Shown one piece after another: positions 45,334 to 53,501 of a stretch of DNA of 64,000 bases. The notes below the pieces were generated by a model. It ran no database searches. It worked only from the letters and a program-made list of their open reading frames with translations, and was not told the origin of the DNA. The DNA is taken from assembly GCF_014145665.1 (NCBI RefSeq), contig NZ_JACHTD010000003.1, positions 1 to 64,000 on the forward strand, given 5' to 3'. Numbering within the stretch: the first letter of the stretch is position 1; every line of letters starts with the position of its first letter. The position numbers and the translations under genes were made by a program. The stretch is from Myroides sp. NP-2. GTDB lineage: Bacteria; Bacteroidota; Bacteroidia; Flavobacteriales; Flavobacteriaceae.

Positions 45334-45692
45334 TTGCTGTAACTCTGTACTCATATAGAAGGAAACCAAAGCATACCCTTTAGAAGATAAGAAGAAGAGG
45401 CAGGGCTTTAATTTCCCATCATCGCATATTTCCCATTATATCTCATCTCGTTTACCTTTGTTATGCCTTCGATAAATCTAGGCGTGGTTTTGTTTTTTAC
45501 TCTTCCACTGGGCATTTTATAACAAATCCTTCACACATAGTGTCATTTTTTATTCGTATATTTAGGCTTCTCGAAATAAGTTTTACTGGCTTCCGTAAAA
45601 TTACAAGAGTAGACGCTAATCACTATAAATAAAACTTATAGTAAAATAAATAACAATAATCAAATATAATGGTTTATACCAATTCGATACGC

Positions 45693-45700
45693 TACTTTTG
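45693..45700 (+). promoter_or_regulatory. -7 promoter box for the peroxiredoxin operon
   Basis: TACTTTTG, a perfect TAnnTTTG box, 51 bases before the peroxiredoxin start. Confidence 0.55.
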
Positions 45701-45751
45701 TAAGAGAAATAAGAAAGGAAAAACAAATATTAACTTTAAAAAATAAATAAT

Positions 45752-46390
45752 ATGTCTTTAGTAGGTAAAAAGTTTCCAAACATTACAGTAGATGCAATTT
45801 CAGAAATGGGTGATAATTTAAGAATCAACATTTTCGAAGAAGCGACAAAAAACAACAAAAAAGTATTGTTATTCTGGTATCCGAAAGACTTTACTTTTGT
45901 ATGTCCTACAGAATTACACGCTTTCCAAGAGGCTCTTCCTGAATTTGAAAAAAGAAATACAATGGTAATTGGAGCGTCTTGCGATACAAACGAAGTTCAC
46001 TTTGCTTGGTTAAACACAGCAAAAGACAACGGAGGAATCGAAGGAGTTACTTACCCTATTATTGCTGATACACAAAGAAATTTATCTTCAGTATTAGGAA
46101 TTTTAGACGTTGAAAGTGAAGTGTATAACGAAGAGTTGGATTCAGTACAAATCGAAGGATCAAACGTTACATACAGAGCGACTTATTTGATTGACGAAAC
46201 AGGAAAAATCTTCCATGAGTCAGTAAACGATATGCCATTAGGAAGAAACGTTAATGAGTACGTGAGATTAATCGACGCTTACACACACGTTCAAACACAT
46301 GGTGAAGTATGTCCTGCAAACTGGGAAGAAGGAAAAGACGCAATGAATGCAGACAGAAAAGGTGTTGCTGATTACTTAAGCAAACACTAA
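45752..46390 (+). CDS. 2-Cys peroxiredoxin (AhpC/Prx1 type)
   Basis: 212 residues. Peroxidatic cysteine in FTFVCPTELHAFQ (near residue 50) and resolving cysteine in GEVCPANWEEGK near 190, the normal spacing for typical 2-Cys peroxiredoxins. It reduces hydrogen and organic peroxides in the cytoplasm. First gene of a three-gene unit with a thioredoxin-like protein that is a plausible reductant. Codon usage is smooth and A/G-rich, as in highly expressed genes. Confidence 0.94.
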   Translation: MSLVGKKFPNITVDAISEMGDNLRINIFEEATKNNKKVLLFWYPKDFTFVCPTELHAFQEALPEFEKRNTMVIGASCDTNEVHFAWLNTAKDNGGIEGVTYPIIADTQRNLSSVLGILDVESEVYNEELDSVQIEGSNVTYRATYLIDETGKIFHESVNDMPLGRNVNEYVRLIDAYTHVQTHGEVCPANWEEGKDAMNADRKGVADYLSKH

Positions 46391-46418
46391 TTAGGTATTA
46401 ACGCAAAAAAACAAAAAA

Positions 46419-46727
46419 ATGCTTTTAGAATTAGAACAAGATAACTTACAAGAAATTGTAGGTCAAAACGAAAAAGTAGTTGTACAATTTTCAGCTACAT
46501 GGTGTGGTAATTGTAGAATTATGAAACCGAAGTTTAAAAAGCTTTCAACAGAAAAAGAGAATATCACTTTTGTTATTGCAGATGCTGAAAAATTCCCTGA
46601 ATCGAGAAAACTAGCTGACGTGAGTAATTTACCTACATTCGCTACTTTTGTTAACGGAAAACTAGTGAACCAAACCCAAACAAATAAAACGGAAGTTTTA
46701 CACGAGTTGGTTGGAGAAATCGGTTAA
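46419..46727 (+). CDS. Thioredoxin-family protein (CGNC active site)
   Basis: 102 residues, thioredoxin fold, active site WCGNCRIMKPKF instead of the common WCGPC. The cis-proline loop is present as NLPTFATF. No signal peptide, so cytoplasmic. Its place 28 bases after a 2-Cys peroxiredoxin suggests it recycles that enzyme. The Pro to Asn change in the active site would shift the redox potential relative to TrxA. Confidence 0.92.
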   Translation: MLLELEQDNLQEIVGQNEKVVVQFSATWCGNCRIMKPKFKKLSTEKENITFVIADAEKFPESRKLADVSNLPTFATFVNGKLVNQTQTNKTEVLHELVGEIG

Positions 46728-46745
46728 TTCTAAAAAACAAATAGC

Positions 46746-47003
46746 ATGAAATTACCTGTAATCAAGCATTTAACTCAATTTATTGAGGACAATGATCAAG
46801 ACTATATCATAGAAACTTTAGAAGTATTGGAAAACCTAACGGAAGTTCCCTCTTTAAAAGACGAAGAATTAGACGTTATTGGTGAATTAATTTCCAATAT
46901 GTACGGAGCACTAGAAGTTCAGAAATTAATGAAAGAAGGTGCTACACAAAAAGAAGCATTAAATAGCTTCATGCAAAGAGTACTAGGGTCTATCGACAAA
47001 TAA
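46746..47003 (+). CDS. Small acidic protein of the peroxiredoxin operon (DUF6952-like)
   Basis: 85 acidic, helical residues: MKLPVIKHLTQFIEDNDQDY, later ELISNMYGALEVQKLMKEGA. I associate this family (DUF6952, from memory) with flavobacterial peroxiredoxin-thioredoxin operons. It starts 18 bases after the thioredoxin gene and is followed by a terminator. No cysteine and no enzyme motif. Function unknown; operon position hints at peroxide defence. Confidence 0.75.
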   Translation: MKLPVIKHLTQFIEDNDQDYIIETLEVLENLTEVPSLKDEELDVIGELISNMYGALEVQKLMKEGATQKEALNSFMQRVLGSIDK

Positions 47004-47020
47004 TCTTTATATTTTACATA

Positions 47021-47057
47021 AAAAGCTACGAGGTTTCACTTCGTAGCTTTTTTTTCT
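47021..47057 (+). terminator. Terminator of the peroxiredoxin operon
   Basis: 11-bp stem AAAAGCTACGA (47021-47031) with TCGTAGCTTTT (47041-47051), extended by T-run. Confidence 0.85.
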
Positions 47058-47113
47058 TCTCCCTCGATTGACTTTCTTGTTGTAGATTAAGCGATCTTCC
47101 CACCTATGCCACC

Positions 47114-47121
47114 TACCTTTG
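47114..47121 (+). promoter_or_regulatory. -7 promoter box for the flavin reductase
   Basis: TACCTTTG, perfect TAnnTTTG, 26 bases before the start codon. Confidence 0.5.
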
Positions 47122-47147
47122 TATGGTAAATAAAAGATCACTCTACC

Positions 47148-47681
47148 ATGAAAATAACAGCTTTTGCTGCTAGTAATAGCAGACAATCCATCAACTTAGA
47201 ACTGGTAAAACACGCCCTTGCCGATTTTGGTGAACACGAGATTCAGCTATTGGATTTAAACGACTATGAAATGCCGATTTATTCTCCTGAGCGAAACCAA
47301 GAAGGTGTTCCAACACAGGCGTTAGCCTTTAATCAAATCCTAAAAAATAGCGATGCTTTAATTATTGGCTTAGCAGAACACAACGGAACATTTAGTACTG
47401 CGTTTAAAAATATTTTTGACTGGGGATCACGTGTTGACAAAACGCTTTTCCAACAAAAACCTATGTTTTTACTCTCTACCTCTCCAGGGCCTAGAGGCGG
47501 ACAATTCGTAATGGAATCAGCTAAAAATATTTTCCCCTTCTTTGGTGGAAATATTAAGTCTCACTTTTCACTTCCTAGTTTTCAAGACAACTTTAAGGAT
47601 GGAACTATTGTCGATGACAACCTAAAAATAGAATTTCAAGCGCGATTAGGCGATTTTAAATCAACATTACAACAACACTAA
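47148..47681 (+). CDS. NADPH-dependent FMN reductase family protein
   Basis: 177-residue flavodoxin-like oxidoreductase (NADPH-dependent FMN/quinone reductase family). The FMN-phosphate loop is AASNSRQSINLELV at the N-terminus; AEHNGTFSTAFKNIFDW and LSTSPGPRGGQ are the other flavin-contact loops (family motif PEYNGS varied to AEHNGT). Cytoplasmic. Substrate (flavin, quinone or azo dye) is not predictable. Monocistronic, with promoter box and terminator. Confidence 0.9.
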   Translation: MKITAFAASNSRQSINLELVKHALADFGEHEIQLLDLNDYEMPIYSPERNQEGVPTQALAFNQILKNSDALIIGLAEHNGTFSTAFKNIFDWGSRVDKTLFQQKPMFLLSTSPGPRGGQFVMESAKNIFPFFGGNIKSHFSLPSFQDNFKDGTIVDDNLKIEFQARLGDFKSTLQQH

Positions 47682-47699
47682 ACACTGCTTTTTCAACAA

Positions 47700-47733
47700 A
47701 AGAGGTTATCCTTTAGGGGATAGCCTTTTTTTA
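47700..47733 (+). terminator. Terminator of the flavin reductase gene
   Basis: 8-bp stem GGTTATCC / GGATAGCC (one wobble pair) followed by T7. Confidence 0.7.
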
Positions 47734-47799
47734 TTGCCATTCCTTCTTTTGTCCTCTATTTAAGTTCTTTCTCCTTTTTTTAAACTGCAAATTGATTCG

Positions 47800-47807
47800 T
47801 ACCTTTG
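47800..47807 (+). promoter_or_regulatory. -7 promoter box for the FUSC gene
   Basis: TACCTTTG, perfect TAnnTTTG. The predicted 5' leader is about 98 bases. Confidence 0.5.
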
Positions 47808-47825
47808 CACAACTTAAAAACGAGT

Positions 47826-47905
47826 AGCAGTTAGAAGCAATCCTATGTGCAAAACACTACTGCTCACCAGTAAACAGTTCATTTATGGTGAACTGAAAAA
47901 GCAGT
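47826..47905 (+). promoter_or_regulatory. Leader with competing stems before the FUSC gene
   Basis: AGCAGT (47826-47831) and AGCAGT (47900-47905) can each pair with the single ACTGCT (47859-47864), so two structures exclude each other. A third hairpin, CAGTTCA/TGAACTG (47875-47895), sits between. Short arms, so the case is suggestive only. Confidence 0.35.
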
Positions 47906-47912
47906 GTAAACC

Positions 47913-49022
47913 ATGACAACGAACTTCATTGTACAATTCCTTAAACAAGAAAGCCAGCACTTATTTCGAATGAAACACAGTGATCGCCTGTGGCATGTTC
48001 CCTTTATGGCGATGTTTGCCATTGGAGTTCCCCTGCTTACGGGATGGTATTTTGACAATCTACAGGCGGGTTTATTGGCGTGTTTAGCAGGATTAGTCAT
48101 CCTCTATGTGCCTTCTAACTTACCTACTCCCCAGCGAATGTTTATTATGCTGGTGTGTTCTTTTGGATTTATGTTTTCCTATGTTGTTGGGGTTATTTTT
48201 AGCTTTAACTACCTCGTTTCTGCGGTTGTATTTGGCTTATTTGCCACGGCTGTGCATTGGATTTCGCTTTACTTTTCCATGCCTCCTCCGGGTAGTTTCT
48301 TCTTTATTATGATTGCTTCTATGGCGAGCAATACACCTTTTGACTTTACTACCATTGCCACGCGTATTGGATATTTTGTACTGGGTACCATGTTTGCCTG
48401 TACGTTGGCATTGATCTATAGCTTTATCGTCGGACGTCGATACCTTCCCCAAACTCCGGTGCGCATTATACAACCCGTTCCTATCAAAACGCAAGTAGAC
48501 TACCTAATTCGCGCGTTGATTGTTGGACTATTTATGTTTATCTCTTTGTTACTAGGCAATTTACTGCATTTCAACAATCCATATTGGATTCCGATTTCGT
48601 GTTTGGCCATTATGCAGGGAATTTCTGTATATCACGTTTGGCAACGCGCCTTACACCGCATTGCAGGAACATTTATTGGCATTGGTTTGTGTTGGGTCTT
48701 GATCTCCATTTCACAACAACCCCTCTACTTGTGTATCTGTATTATGCTCTTGCAATTTATTATTGAGATTTTTATTTCGCGCAATTACACCCTTGCTGTG
48801 GTTTTCATAACGGCTCTAACCGTGTTGTTAGCCGAAGCGGGAAGCTCGTTAATACACTCCCCTAACACCTTAATTCAAAGCCGATTAATCGACATCATTA
48901 TCGGTAGCTTACTCGGGGGAATTGGCGGTTGGCTCTTACACCATGAATACATAAGAGAGCATACGGTTGACCGAATTAGAAGCACGCGAATTGTGTTGAA
49001 AAGAAGACGAAAAAAAAACTAA
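47913..49022 (+). CDS. FUSC-family inner-membrane protein
   Basis: 369 residues with about ten membrane segments in two blocks (1-160 and 195-350), separated by a basic loop. MPPPGSFFFIMIASMASN and NPYWIPISCLAIMQGISVYH, then HRIAGTFIGIGLCWVLI, are typical of the FUSC/YccS/AaeB transporter family (aromatic acid or fusaric acid efflux). The long cytoplasmic domain of YccS is missing, so this is a compact membrane-only form. The C-terminus is very basic (VLKRRRKKN). Substrate unknown. Confidence 0.82.
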   Translation: MTTNFIVQFLKQESQHLFRMKHSDRLWHVPFMAMFAIGVPLLTGWYFDNLQAGLLACLAGLVILYVPSNLPTPQRMFIMLVCSFGFMFSYVVGVIFSFNYLVSAVVFGLFATAVHWISLYFSMPPPGSFFFIMIASMASNTPFDFTTIATRIGYFVLGTMFACTLALIYSFIVGRRYLPQTPVRIIQPVPIKTQVDYLIRALIVGLFMFISLLLGNLLHFNNPYWIPISCLAIMQGISVYHVWQRALHRIAGTFIGIGLCWVLISISQQPLYLCICIMLLQFIIEIFISRNYTLAVVFITALTVLLAEAGSSLIHSPNTLIQSRLIDIIIGSLLGGIGGWLLHHEYIREHTVDRIRSTRIVLKRRRKKN

Positions 49023-49066
49023 TTTACTCGTATATTTCGTCTGACTTAGTTGAAATCTCTAGGCGT

Positions 49067-49405
49067 ATGAACAAGCACCAAAAACGAATGATTGTCTGTA
49101 AGTGGCTACCAAAAAACATAGCTGCCTTAACGCTGTACCCCTTTGTGATCTACAAAAAAGCCGCTTATGCCGAAGATCCTGTACTAGTCAACCACGAACG
49201 CATCCACCTCAAACAACAAATCGAACTGCTCATTATCCCTTTCTATCTCTGGTATGCAATCGAATTCATCCTGCGTTTTCTCTACTGTAGAAATTCGCGC
49301 AAAGCGTATCGAGCCATTTCCTTTGAACGAGAAGCATATGAGCACGAAGCCGACTTCTCCTATCTCGAGAAACGAAAGTGCTATAACTTTTTGAGAAAGA
49401 GATAG
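49067..49405 (+). CDS. Small membrane protein with HExxH motif
   Basis: 112 residues. An HERIH motif (HExxH) sits in DPVLVNHERIHLKQQIELL near residue 45, followed by a hydrophobic segment IIPFYLWYAIEFILRFL and a second acidic motif FEREAYEHEADF near 90 that could supply the third zinc ligand. This is a minimal gluzincin-like layout found in Bacteroidota proteins of unknown function. No signal peptide. It lies 44 bases after the FUSC gene and may be co-transcribed with it. The protease activity is inferred only. Confidence 0.7.
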   Translation: MNKHQKRMIVCKWLPKNIAALTLYPFVIYKKAAYAEDPVLVNHERIHLKQQIELLIIPFYLWYAIEFILRFLYCRNSRKAYRAISFEREAYEHEADFSYLEKRKCYNFLRKR

Positions 49406-49424
49406 GAGAAACAGGCGGGTAGGA

Positions 49425-50816
49425 CTACTGCAATTTTACATTTTCAATTTCTTCAACGGTTCGAATCAGTTCAGGTCCTAGATGTTGGAATCCATGGTCT
49501 TCGATGCGGAAATTATCTTCAATTCGAATACCGCCAAAAGATTTGTAGGCGTTTAATTTGTCGTACTGTATAAAATCGCTGTGTTTTTTTTCGGCTTGCC
49601 AGCGTTCGATCAATTCAGGGATGAAGTAAATCCCTGGTTCAATGGTTAGTACATGTCCAGTTTTCAACGCCTTACCCAAACGCAGTGATTTTAACCCAAA
49701 TAGCTGTGTTTCTTTAGGTTGTTGAGGGGTATAGCCTACGTATTGCTCACCTAAATCCTCCATATCGTGTACGTCTAATCCCATGAGGTGCCCCAGGCCA
49801 CATTGAAAAAACAAGGTATGAGCATGCGCTTGTACTGCGTCTTCTGCTCTACCCTTCATCAGTCCAAAATCAATTAGTCCTTGAGATAAAATCAAAGCAG
49901 CGTGTAGATGTACATCTTTAAACGCAACGCCTGCTTTCAGCTTGCTTTTTGCGCCTTCAAAAGCGGCGAGAACCACTTGATAGAGCTCGCGTTGTTCTGG
50001 GGTAAATTTGGCATCAACGGGAAAGGTACGCGTTAAATCAGAAGCATATCCACTTGGAGTTTCACATCCAGAATCATTCAACAACAATTGTCCCGATTGC
50101 AGCGTATTGCCCAAGTAGTGGTTGTGGAGGATTCCTCCATTCACAGTAACAATGGACGGATAAGCTAATCTGCAATTTTCCTGGGCGGCAACCTGTTGAA
50201 TGGCAGCAGCTATTTCGTACTCTTTTACACCTGGTTTTGCAAGGCGCATGGCCGTTAAATGCATGGCATTGGTAATCGTCAGTGCTTTCTCTATTTCGCT
50301 GATCTCTTGATCTTCCTTAATCTCCCTTTGGGCAACCACAGCTTGAATAAAAGGTATAGAAGGCTGGAAATCAGCAATTGATAGTTGAAGTAATTCCCCT
50401 AACAAAATCTTATTCGCCGGTTGATAAGGTGGCAAATAATGTATGTTGCGTTGGGTCGTCATGGCTGTTGCCACATAATGAGCTAATTCAGCATACGAAC
50501 GCATTTCAGTAACCCCTGCTCGCTCACATTTAGCCTGTAACGTTTCTTGTCTACCCATCCATACTAAAGCATCCATAGTCATTTCATCGCCGAAAATTAC
50601 CGTGCGATTTTCATCTAAATCAACAATAGCAGCGATATGAGGCTGTTGTATTCCAAAATAGTACAAGAATGTACTGTCTTGGCGAAAAGGATACGTATTG
50701 TCCTCAAAATTAATGGGATATTCCCCGTTGCTTAAAAACAACAGAAGTCCTTGACGCCCCATTGTCTTCATCAGTACTTCTCTTCTATGTATATAGGTTT
50801 GACTGCTAAACATCAT
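49425..50816 (-). CDS. pepP: Xaa-Pro aminopeptidase (aminopeptidase P, M24B)
   Basis: 463 residues. The N-terminal aminopeptidase-P domain (residues 5-130) has NFEDNTYPFRQDSTFLYYFG. The catalytic pita-bread domain has the five metal ligands: Asp in LLNDSGCETPSGYASDLTRT (two Asp), His in CGLGHLMGLDVHD, Glu in LTIEPGIY and Glu in GGIRIEDNF. It removes N-terminal residues before proline. No signal peptide, so cytoplasmic. It is followed upstream by an SDR gene on the same strand, 52 bases apart. Confidence 0.93.
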   Translation of the reverse strand: MMFSSQTYIHRREVLMKTMGRQGLLLFLSNGEYPINFEDNTYPFRQDSTFLYYFGIQQPHIAAIVDLDENRTVIFGDEMTMDALVWMGRQETLQAKCERAGVTEMRSYAELAHYVATAMTTQRNIHYLPPYQPANKILLGELLQLSIADFQPSIPFIQAVVAQREIKEDQEISEIEKALTITNAMHLTAMRLAKPGVKEYEIAAAIQQVAAQENCRLAYPSIVTVNGGILHNHYLGNTLQSGQLLLNDSGCETPSGYASDLTRTFPVDAKFTPEQRELYQVVLAAFEGAKSKLKAGVAFKDVHLHAALILSQGLIDFGLMKGRAEDAVQAHAHTLFFQCGLGHLMGLDVHDMEDLGEQYVGYTPQQPKETQLFGLKSLRLGKALKTGHVLTIEPGIYFIPELIERWQAEKKHSDFIQYDKLNAYKSFGGIRIEDNFRIEDHGFQHLGPELIRTVEEIENVKLQ

Positions 50817-50868
50817 CTTTCTTATTAGATTTTATACAATTCATTTTTATTTGCTACACCCACCCCAC

Positions 50869-51582
50869 TCAGACGTTAAAATCTTTCATTGCGGGCATAT
50901 TGATTTCTTTTACACAAGTGGCCCTACTCGTTTGCAGGACAAAGCGAATGGCTGCTAACACATCCTCTAGGGGAATAAGCGCACCATCCGTTTGAGCTAT
51001 TACATCCTCTACCGCAACATGGTGATCGTATTCCGTTGCTAGATAGCCTAAATTTAAAACACTTATTCCGATGCTGTGCTCGCGTAAGCTTTCTCGTAAA
51101 GCGTGTACCATGCCGCGCAAAGCAAATTTAGAAGCCGAAAAAGCCACTTCTCTCCCCTTGTGGTTTTCCAATCCCCAAGTAGACCCTATAAGAATAATCT
51201 TGGCATTAGGGCTTTGTTTCAAATGGGGAATAAAAGCTTGTAAAGACAATAGACAAGCGGTTACATTCGTCTGAATAATTTGAATAATCTCCGTTTCAGA
51301 AGATTGTTCAAAGTCATACGTATCCTCAAAAGCCTCTTGCTCCCAAATACCAACATTGTAAATCAAATAATCCAATGGTTGATCTGCAATCACTTTACGA
51401 ACTGCTGCTACCGCTTCTGTGGGTTGGGATAAATCCGCTTGTATCCAAGTTGTATTGGGTGCTAGGTCAACTGGTTTGGATCGAGAAACACCATAAACAA
51501 CATCGGTTTCCTGAGGAATCCCTTGGGCGATGGCTCTGCCTAACCCTTTACTGATCCCGTATAGTAAATATTTCTTACTCAT
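50869..51582 (-). CDS. Short-chain dehydrogenase/reductase with altered active site
   Basis: 237 residues, Rossmann-fold SDR. The cofactor loop is YGISKGLGRAIAQ (GxxxGxG) and the NAG-equivalent is YNVGIWEQE. The catalytic Ser is in LIGSTWG. The usual YxxxK appears as AFSASKFALRG: the catalytic tyrosine is replaced by phenylalanine (codon TTT), so normal SDR chemistry may be lost or changed. A perfect TAGCTTTG box lies upstream at 51600-51607. Substrate unknown. Confidence 0.88.
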   Translation of the reverse strand: MSKKYLLYGISKGLGRAIAQGIPQETDVVYGVSRSKPVDLAPNTTWIQADLSQPTEAVAAVRKVIADQPLDYLIYNVGIWEQEAFEDTYDFEQSSETEIIQIIQTNVTACLLSLQAFIPHLKQSPNAKIILIGSTWGLENHKGREVAFSASKFALRGMVHALRESLREHSIGISVLNLGYLATEYDHHVAVEDVIAQTDGALIPLEDVLAAIRFVLQTSRATCVKEINMPAMKDFNV

Positions 51583-51599
51583 TGTTCAACATTTATACA

Positions 51600-51607
51600 C
51601 AAAGCTA
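51600..51607 (-). promoter_or_regulatory. -7 promoter box for the SDR gene
   Basis: TAGCTTTG on the minus strand, a perfect TAnnTTTG box, 17 bases before the start codon. Confidence 0.5.
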
Positions 51608-51743
51608 AGGTAGAATAATCTATGCTACACATTATTATACAAAATTTAAAATAATCTCAACAAACACCCAAAAAAATATATTTCTTACCATAAAATACAA
51701 AAAACACAATTTAATTACTGTATATTTACGCTAAAAAATAAAT

Positions 51744-53078
51744 ATGATACATAATTTTTTAAAAATTAGTCTTCTTTTTGGTATTTTTTGTTTGACTACA
51801 ACAACTATTGCCCAGTCTAAAATAGTACTTAAAAACGTAGAGATTTTTAATGGGAAGGACAGTAAAACAACGCGCGGTTCTATCGTCATAGAAAAGAATA
51901 AGATTTCAAAAATTTTAACAGGTGAGGTAGCAGCGGCAGATCTTGATCAAGCGCAAGTAATTGACGGTCAAGGTAAGTTTGTAATGCCGGGGATGATTGA
52001 TGCGCATTGGCATTCTTTTTTAGCGGCCAATTCCAATCAAGCGATAATGTTGGGTGATGAGAGTTTTTTGTTCATCAATGCGGCGAAGGAATCAGAGAAC
52101 ACCCTACAACGCGGGTTCACTACAGTACGAGATTTAGGTGGCCATGTGATGGGAATCAAACAAGCCAACGACTACGGCATTAATAAAGGGCCGCGTATTT
52201 ACCCTAGTGAGGCGATGATTTCACAAACGGGGGGACATGGAGACGCGAGTTTTCCTTGGACCGAGCCCCGTATGATTGACCATACACCTCCGAGATTTCA
52301 AGTGCTTGGCGGAAGTATTATTGCTGATGGAGAACAAGAAGTAACGGTAGCGGCGAGAGAGCAACTTCGAAAAGGAGCTTCTCAGTTGAAGGTGATGGCC
52401 GGTGGAGGTGTTGCAACGATCTACGATCCCTTAGACGCAACCCAATACACAACCAAAGAAATTAAAGCGGCCGTAGACGCGGCAGAGAACTGGGGCACTT
52501 ATGTCACTGTACACGCTTATACCCCACGCGCAGTAAGACAAGCAATCGATGCTGGGGTAAAATGTATTGATCACGGGCATTTACTCGATGAAGAAACGGT
52601 TAAGTTACTTGCGCAAAAAGACATTTGGCTGAGCATGCAACCCTTTGATTTAGACGCAAGTGCTTATAGCAATCCCGAGCAAGCAGCCAATAAAAAACTA
52701 GTGGGAACAGGCACAGAAAACGTGTATACATGGGCGAAACGCCACAAAGTAAAATTGGCTTTTGGAACAGATTTAGTCGCTCCACCAAAAAATCCACTTA
52801 GACAAAATGAATTAGTTGTCAACCTCAAACAGTGGTTTAGCAACTTTGAAATACTGAAGATGATTACCTATGACAATGCACAATTGTTGAAAATGAGCGG
52901 ACCTAGAAATCCTTATCCTGCTGATTTGGGTACACTCGCTGCAGGTGCTTATGCCGACATTCTTTTGTTTGACAAGAGTCCTTTGGAAAACATAGAGGTG
53001 ATTGGCGATCCAAAAAACAATTTACTGTTAATCATTAAAGATGGCAAAGTAGTAAAAGATCAGATAACCCAGAAGTAA
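51744..53078 (+). CDS. Exported amidohydrolase (imidazolonepropionase/prolidase-like)
   Basis: 444 residues. A signal peptide (residues 1-23, ending TTTTIAQ) indicates export. Amidohydrolase metal site: GMIDAHWHSF (HxH near 87), KVMAGGG (likely carbamylated Lys near 218), VHAYTPRAVRQAI and CIDHGHLLDEE (His), and FGTDLVAPP (Asp). TLQRGFTTVRDLGGH is typical of the family that includes Xaa-Pro dipeptidases and imidazolonepropionase-like enzymes. An exported form suggests peptide or aryl-ester hydrolysis in the periplasm. Substrate uncertain. Confidence 0.88.
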   Translation: MIHNFLKISLLFGIFCLTTTTIAQSKIVLKNVEIFNGKDSKTTRGSIVIEKNKISKILTGEVAAADLDQAQVIDGQGKFVMPGMIDAHWHSFLAANSNQAIMLGDESFLFINAAKESENTLQRGFTTVRDLGGHVMGIKQANDYGINKGPRIYPSEAMISQTGGHGDASFPWTEPRMIDHTPPRFQVLGGSIIADGEQEVTVAAREQLRKGASQLKVMAGGGVATIYDPLDATQYTTKEIKAAVDAAENWGTYVTVHAYTPRAVRQAIDAGVKCIDHGHLLDEETVKLLAQKDIWLSMQPFDLDASAYSNPEQAANKKLVGTGTENVYTWAKRHKVKLAFGTDLVAPPKNPLRQNELVVNLKQWFSNFEILKMITYDNAQLLKMSGPRNPYPADLGTLAAGAYADILLFDKSPLENIEVIGDPKNNLLLIIKDGKVVKDQITQK

Positions 53079-53097
53079 TTGTTCTTCTCCCTTATAT

Positions 53098-53133
53098 AAA
53101 AAGGCTTTTATCCAGGTGATAAAAGCCTTTTTT
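53098..53133 (+). terminator. Terminator of the amidohydrolase gene
   Basis: 15-bp stem AAAAAGGCTTTTATC with GATAAAAGCCTTTTT, five-base loop, ending in T6. Confidence 0.85.
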
Positions 53134-53193
53134 CTATTGGACACACCCTAGTTTTTCACCAGGTTCACTTCACAATTTTTAAACATTTATACT

Positions 53194-53201
53194 TATATTT
53201 G
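53194..53201 (+). promoter_or_regulatory. -7 promoter box for the dapD leader
   Basis: TATATTTG, a perfect TAnnTTTG box. It predicts a leader of about 295 bases before dapD. Confidence 0.5.
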
Positions 53202-53270
53202 CTTCCACTTAAATTTAAAAATCAAATCGTGCGATTTACTAGATTAATTCATGTAAAACATCGGATAATT

Positions 53271-53459
53271 AGGTTTAAGCAATAGAGATAGTGCTCTGGA
53301 TGCGAATCCAGTACAGCTGTTCTATTCTGTATTTGTCGTTGACGTTGATGCGCAAAGATTCCGTCTTGTTCAACAAGAAGGATGGAATACCAACTTCGCG
53401 CAAACTATCGCAACAACCTGTAAAGATTCAGTTCGGCTAAGCGGGTGAAAGGGCTGAAT
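53271..53459 (+). ncRNA. Structured RNA leader upstream of dapD, unassigned class
   Basis: GC content rises and several nested stems are visible. AGGTT (53271-53275) with AACCT (53415-53419) closes the domain. AATAGA (53281-53286) with TCTATT (53321-53326) encloses CTGGAT-GCGA-ATCCAG (53296-53311), a hairpin with a GNRA loop. TGCGC (53349-53353) with GCGCA (53398-53402) encloses ATTCC/GGAAT and TTGTT/AACAA stems. Outside the domain, ATTCAG (53426-53431) pairs with CTGAAT (53454-53459), a possible expression platform. The first arm loosely recalls a cobalamin riboswitch core (TGCGAATCC, then CTGTA), but I cannot confirm that. It could be a riboswitch or a separate small RNA. Confidence 0.6.
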
Positions 53460-53501
53460 TAAAGGCCATTGAAACAAAAAGTAACTTTCAAAAAAACAAA
53501 G

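Larger units (their letters stand above)
45045..45692. other. Long repeat-rich spacer after ureC
   Basis: About 650 bases without a recognisable gene. It holds three CTGTACAG palindromes, a four-copy 11-bp repeat and a large hairpin, listed separately. A near-duplicate, AGCTATTGACCC and AGCTGTTGACCC, occurs at 45048-45059 and 45138-45149. It may be a decayed gene neighbourhood. Confidence 0.5.

Noticed and set aside
53281..53402. Calling the dapD leader a cobalamin riboswitch
   Set aside because: TGCGAATCC and CTGTA elements recall it, but the rest of the conserved core is not matched and dapD is not a B12 gene; left unassigned.
53469..53501. TTG start 11 codons upstream for dapD
   Set aside because: The family start is MNHLQHI at 53502 and the upstream codons belong to the RNA leader.
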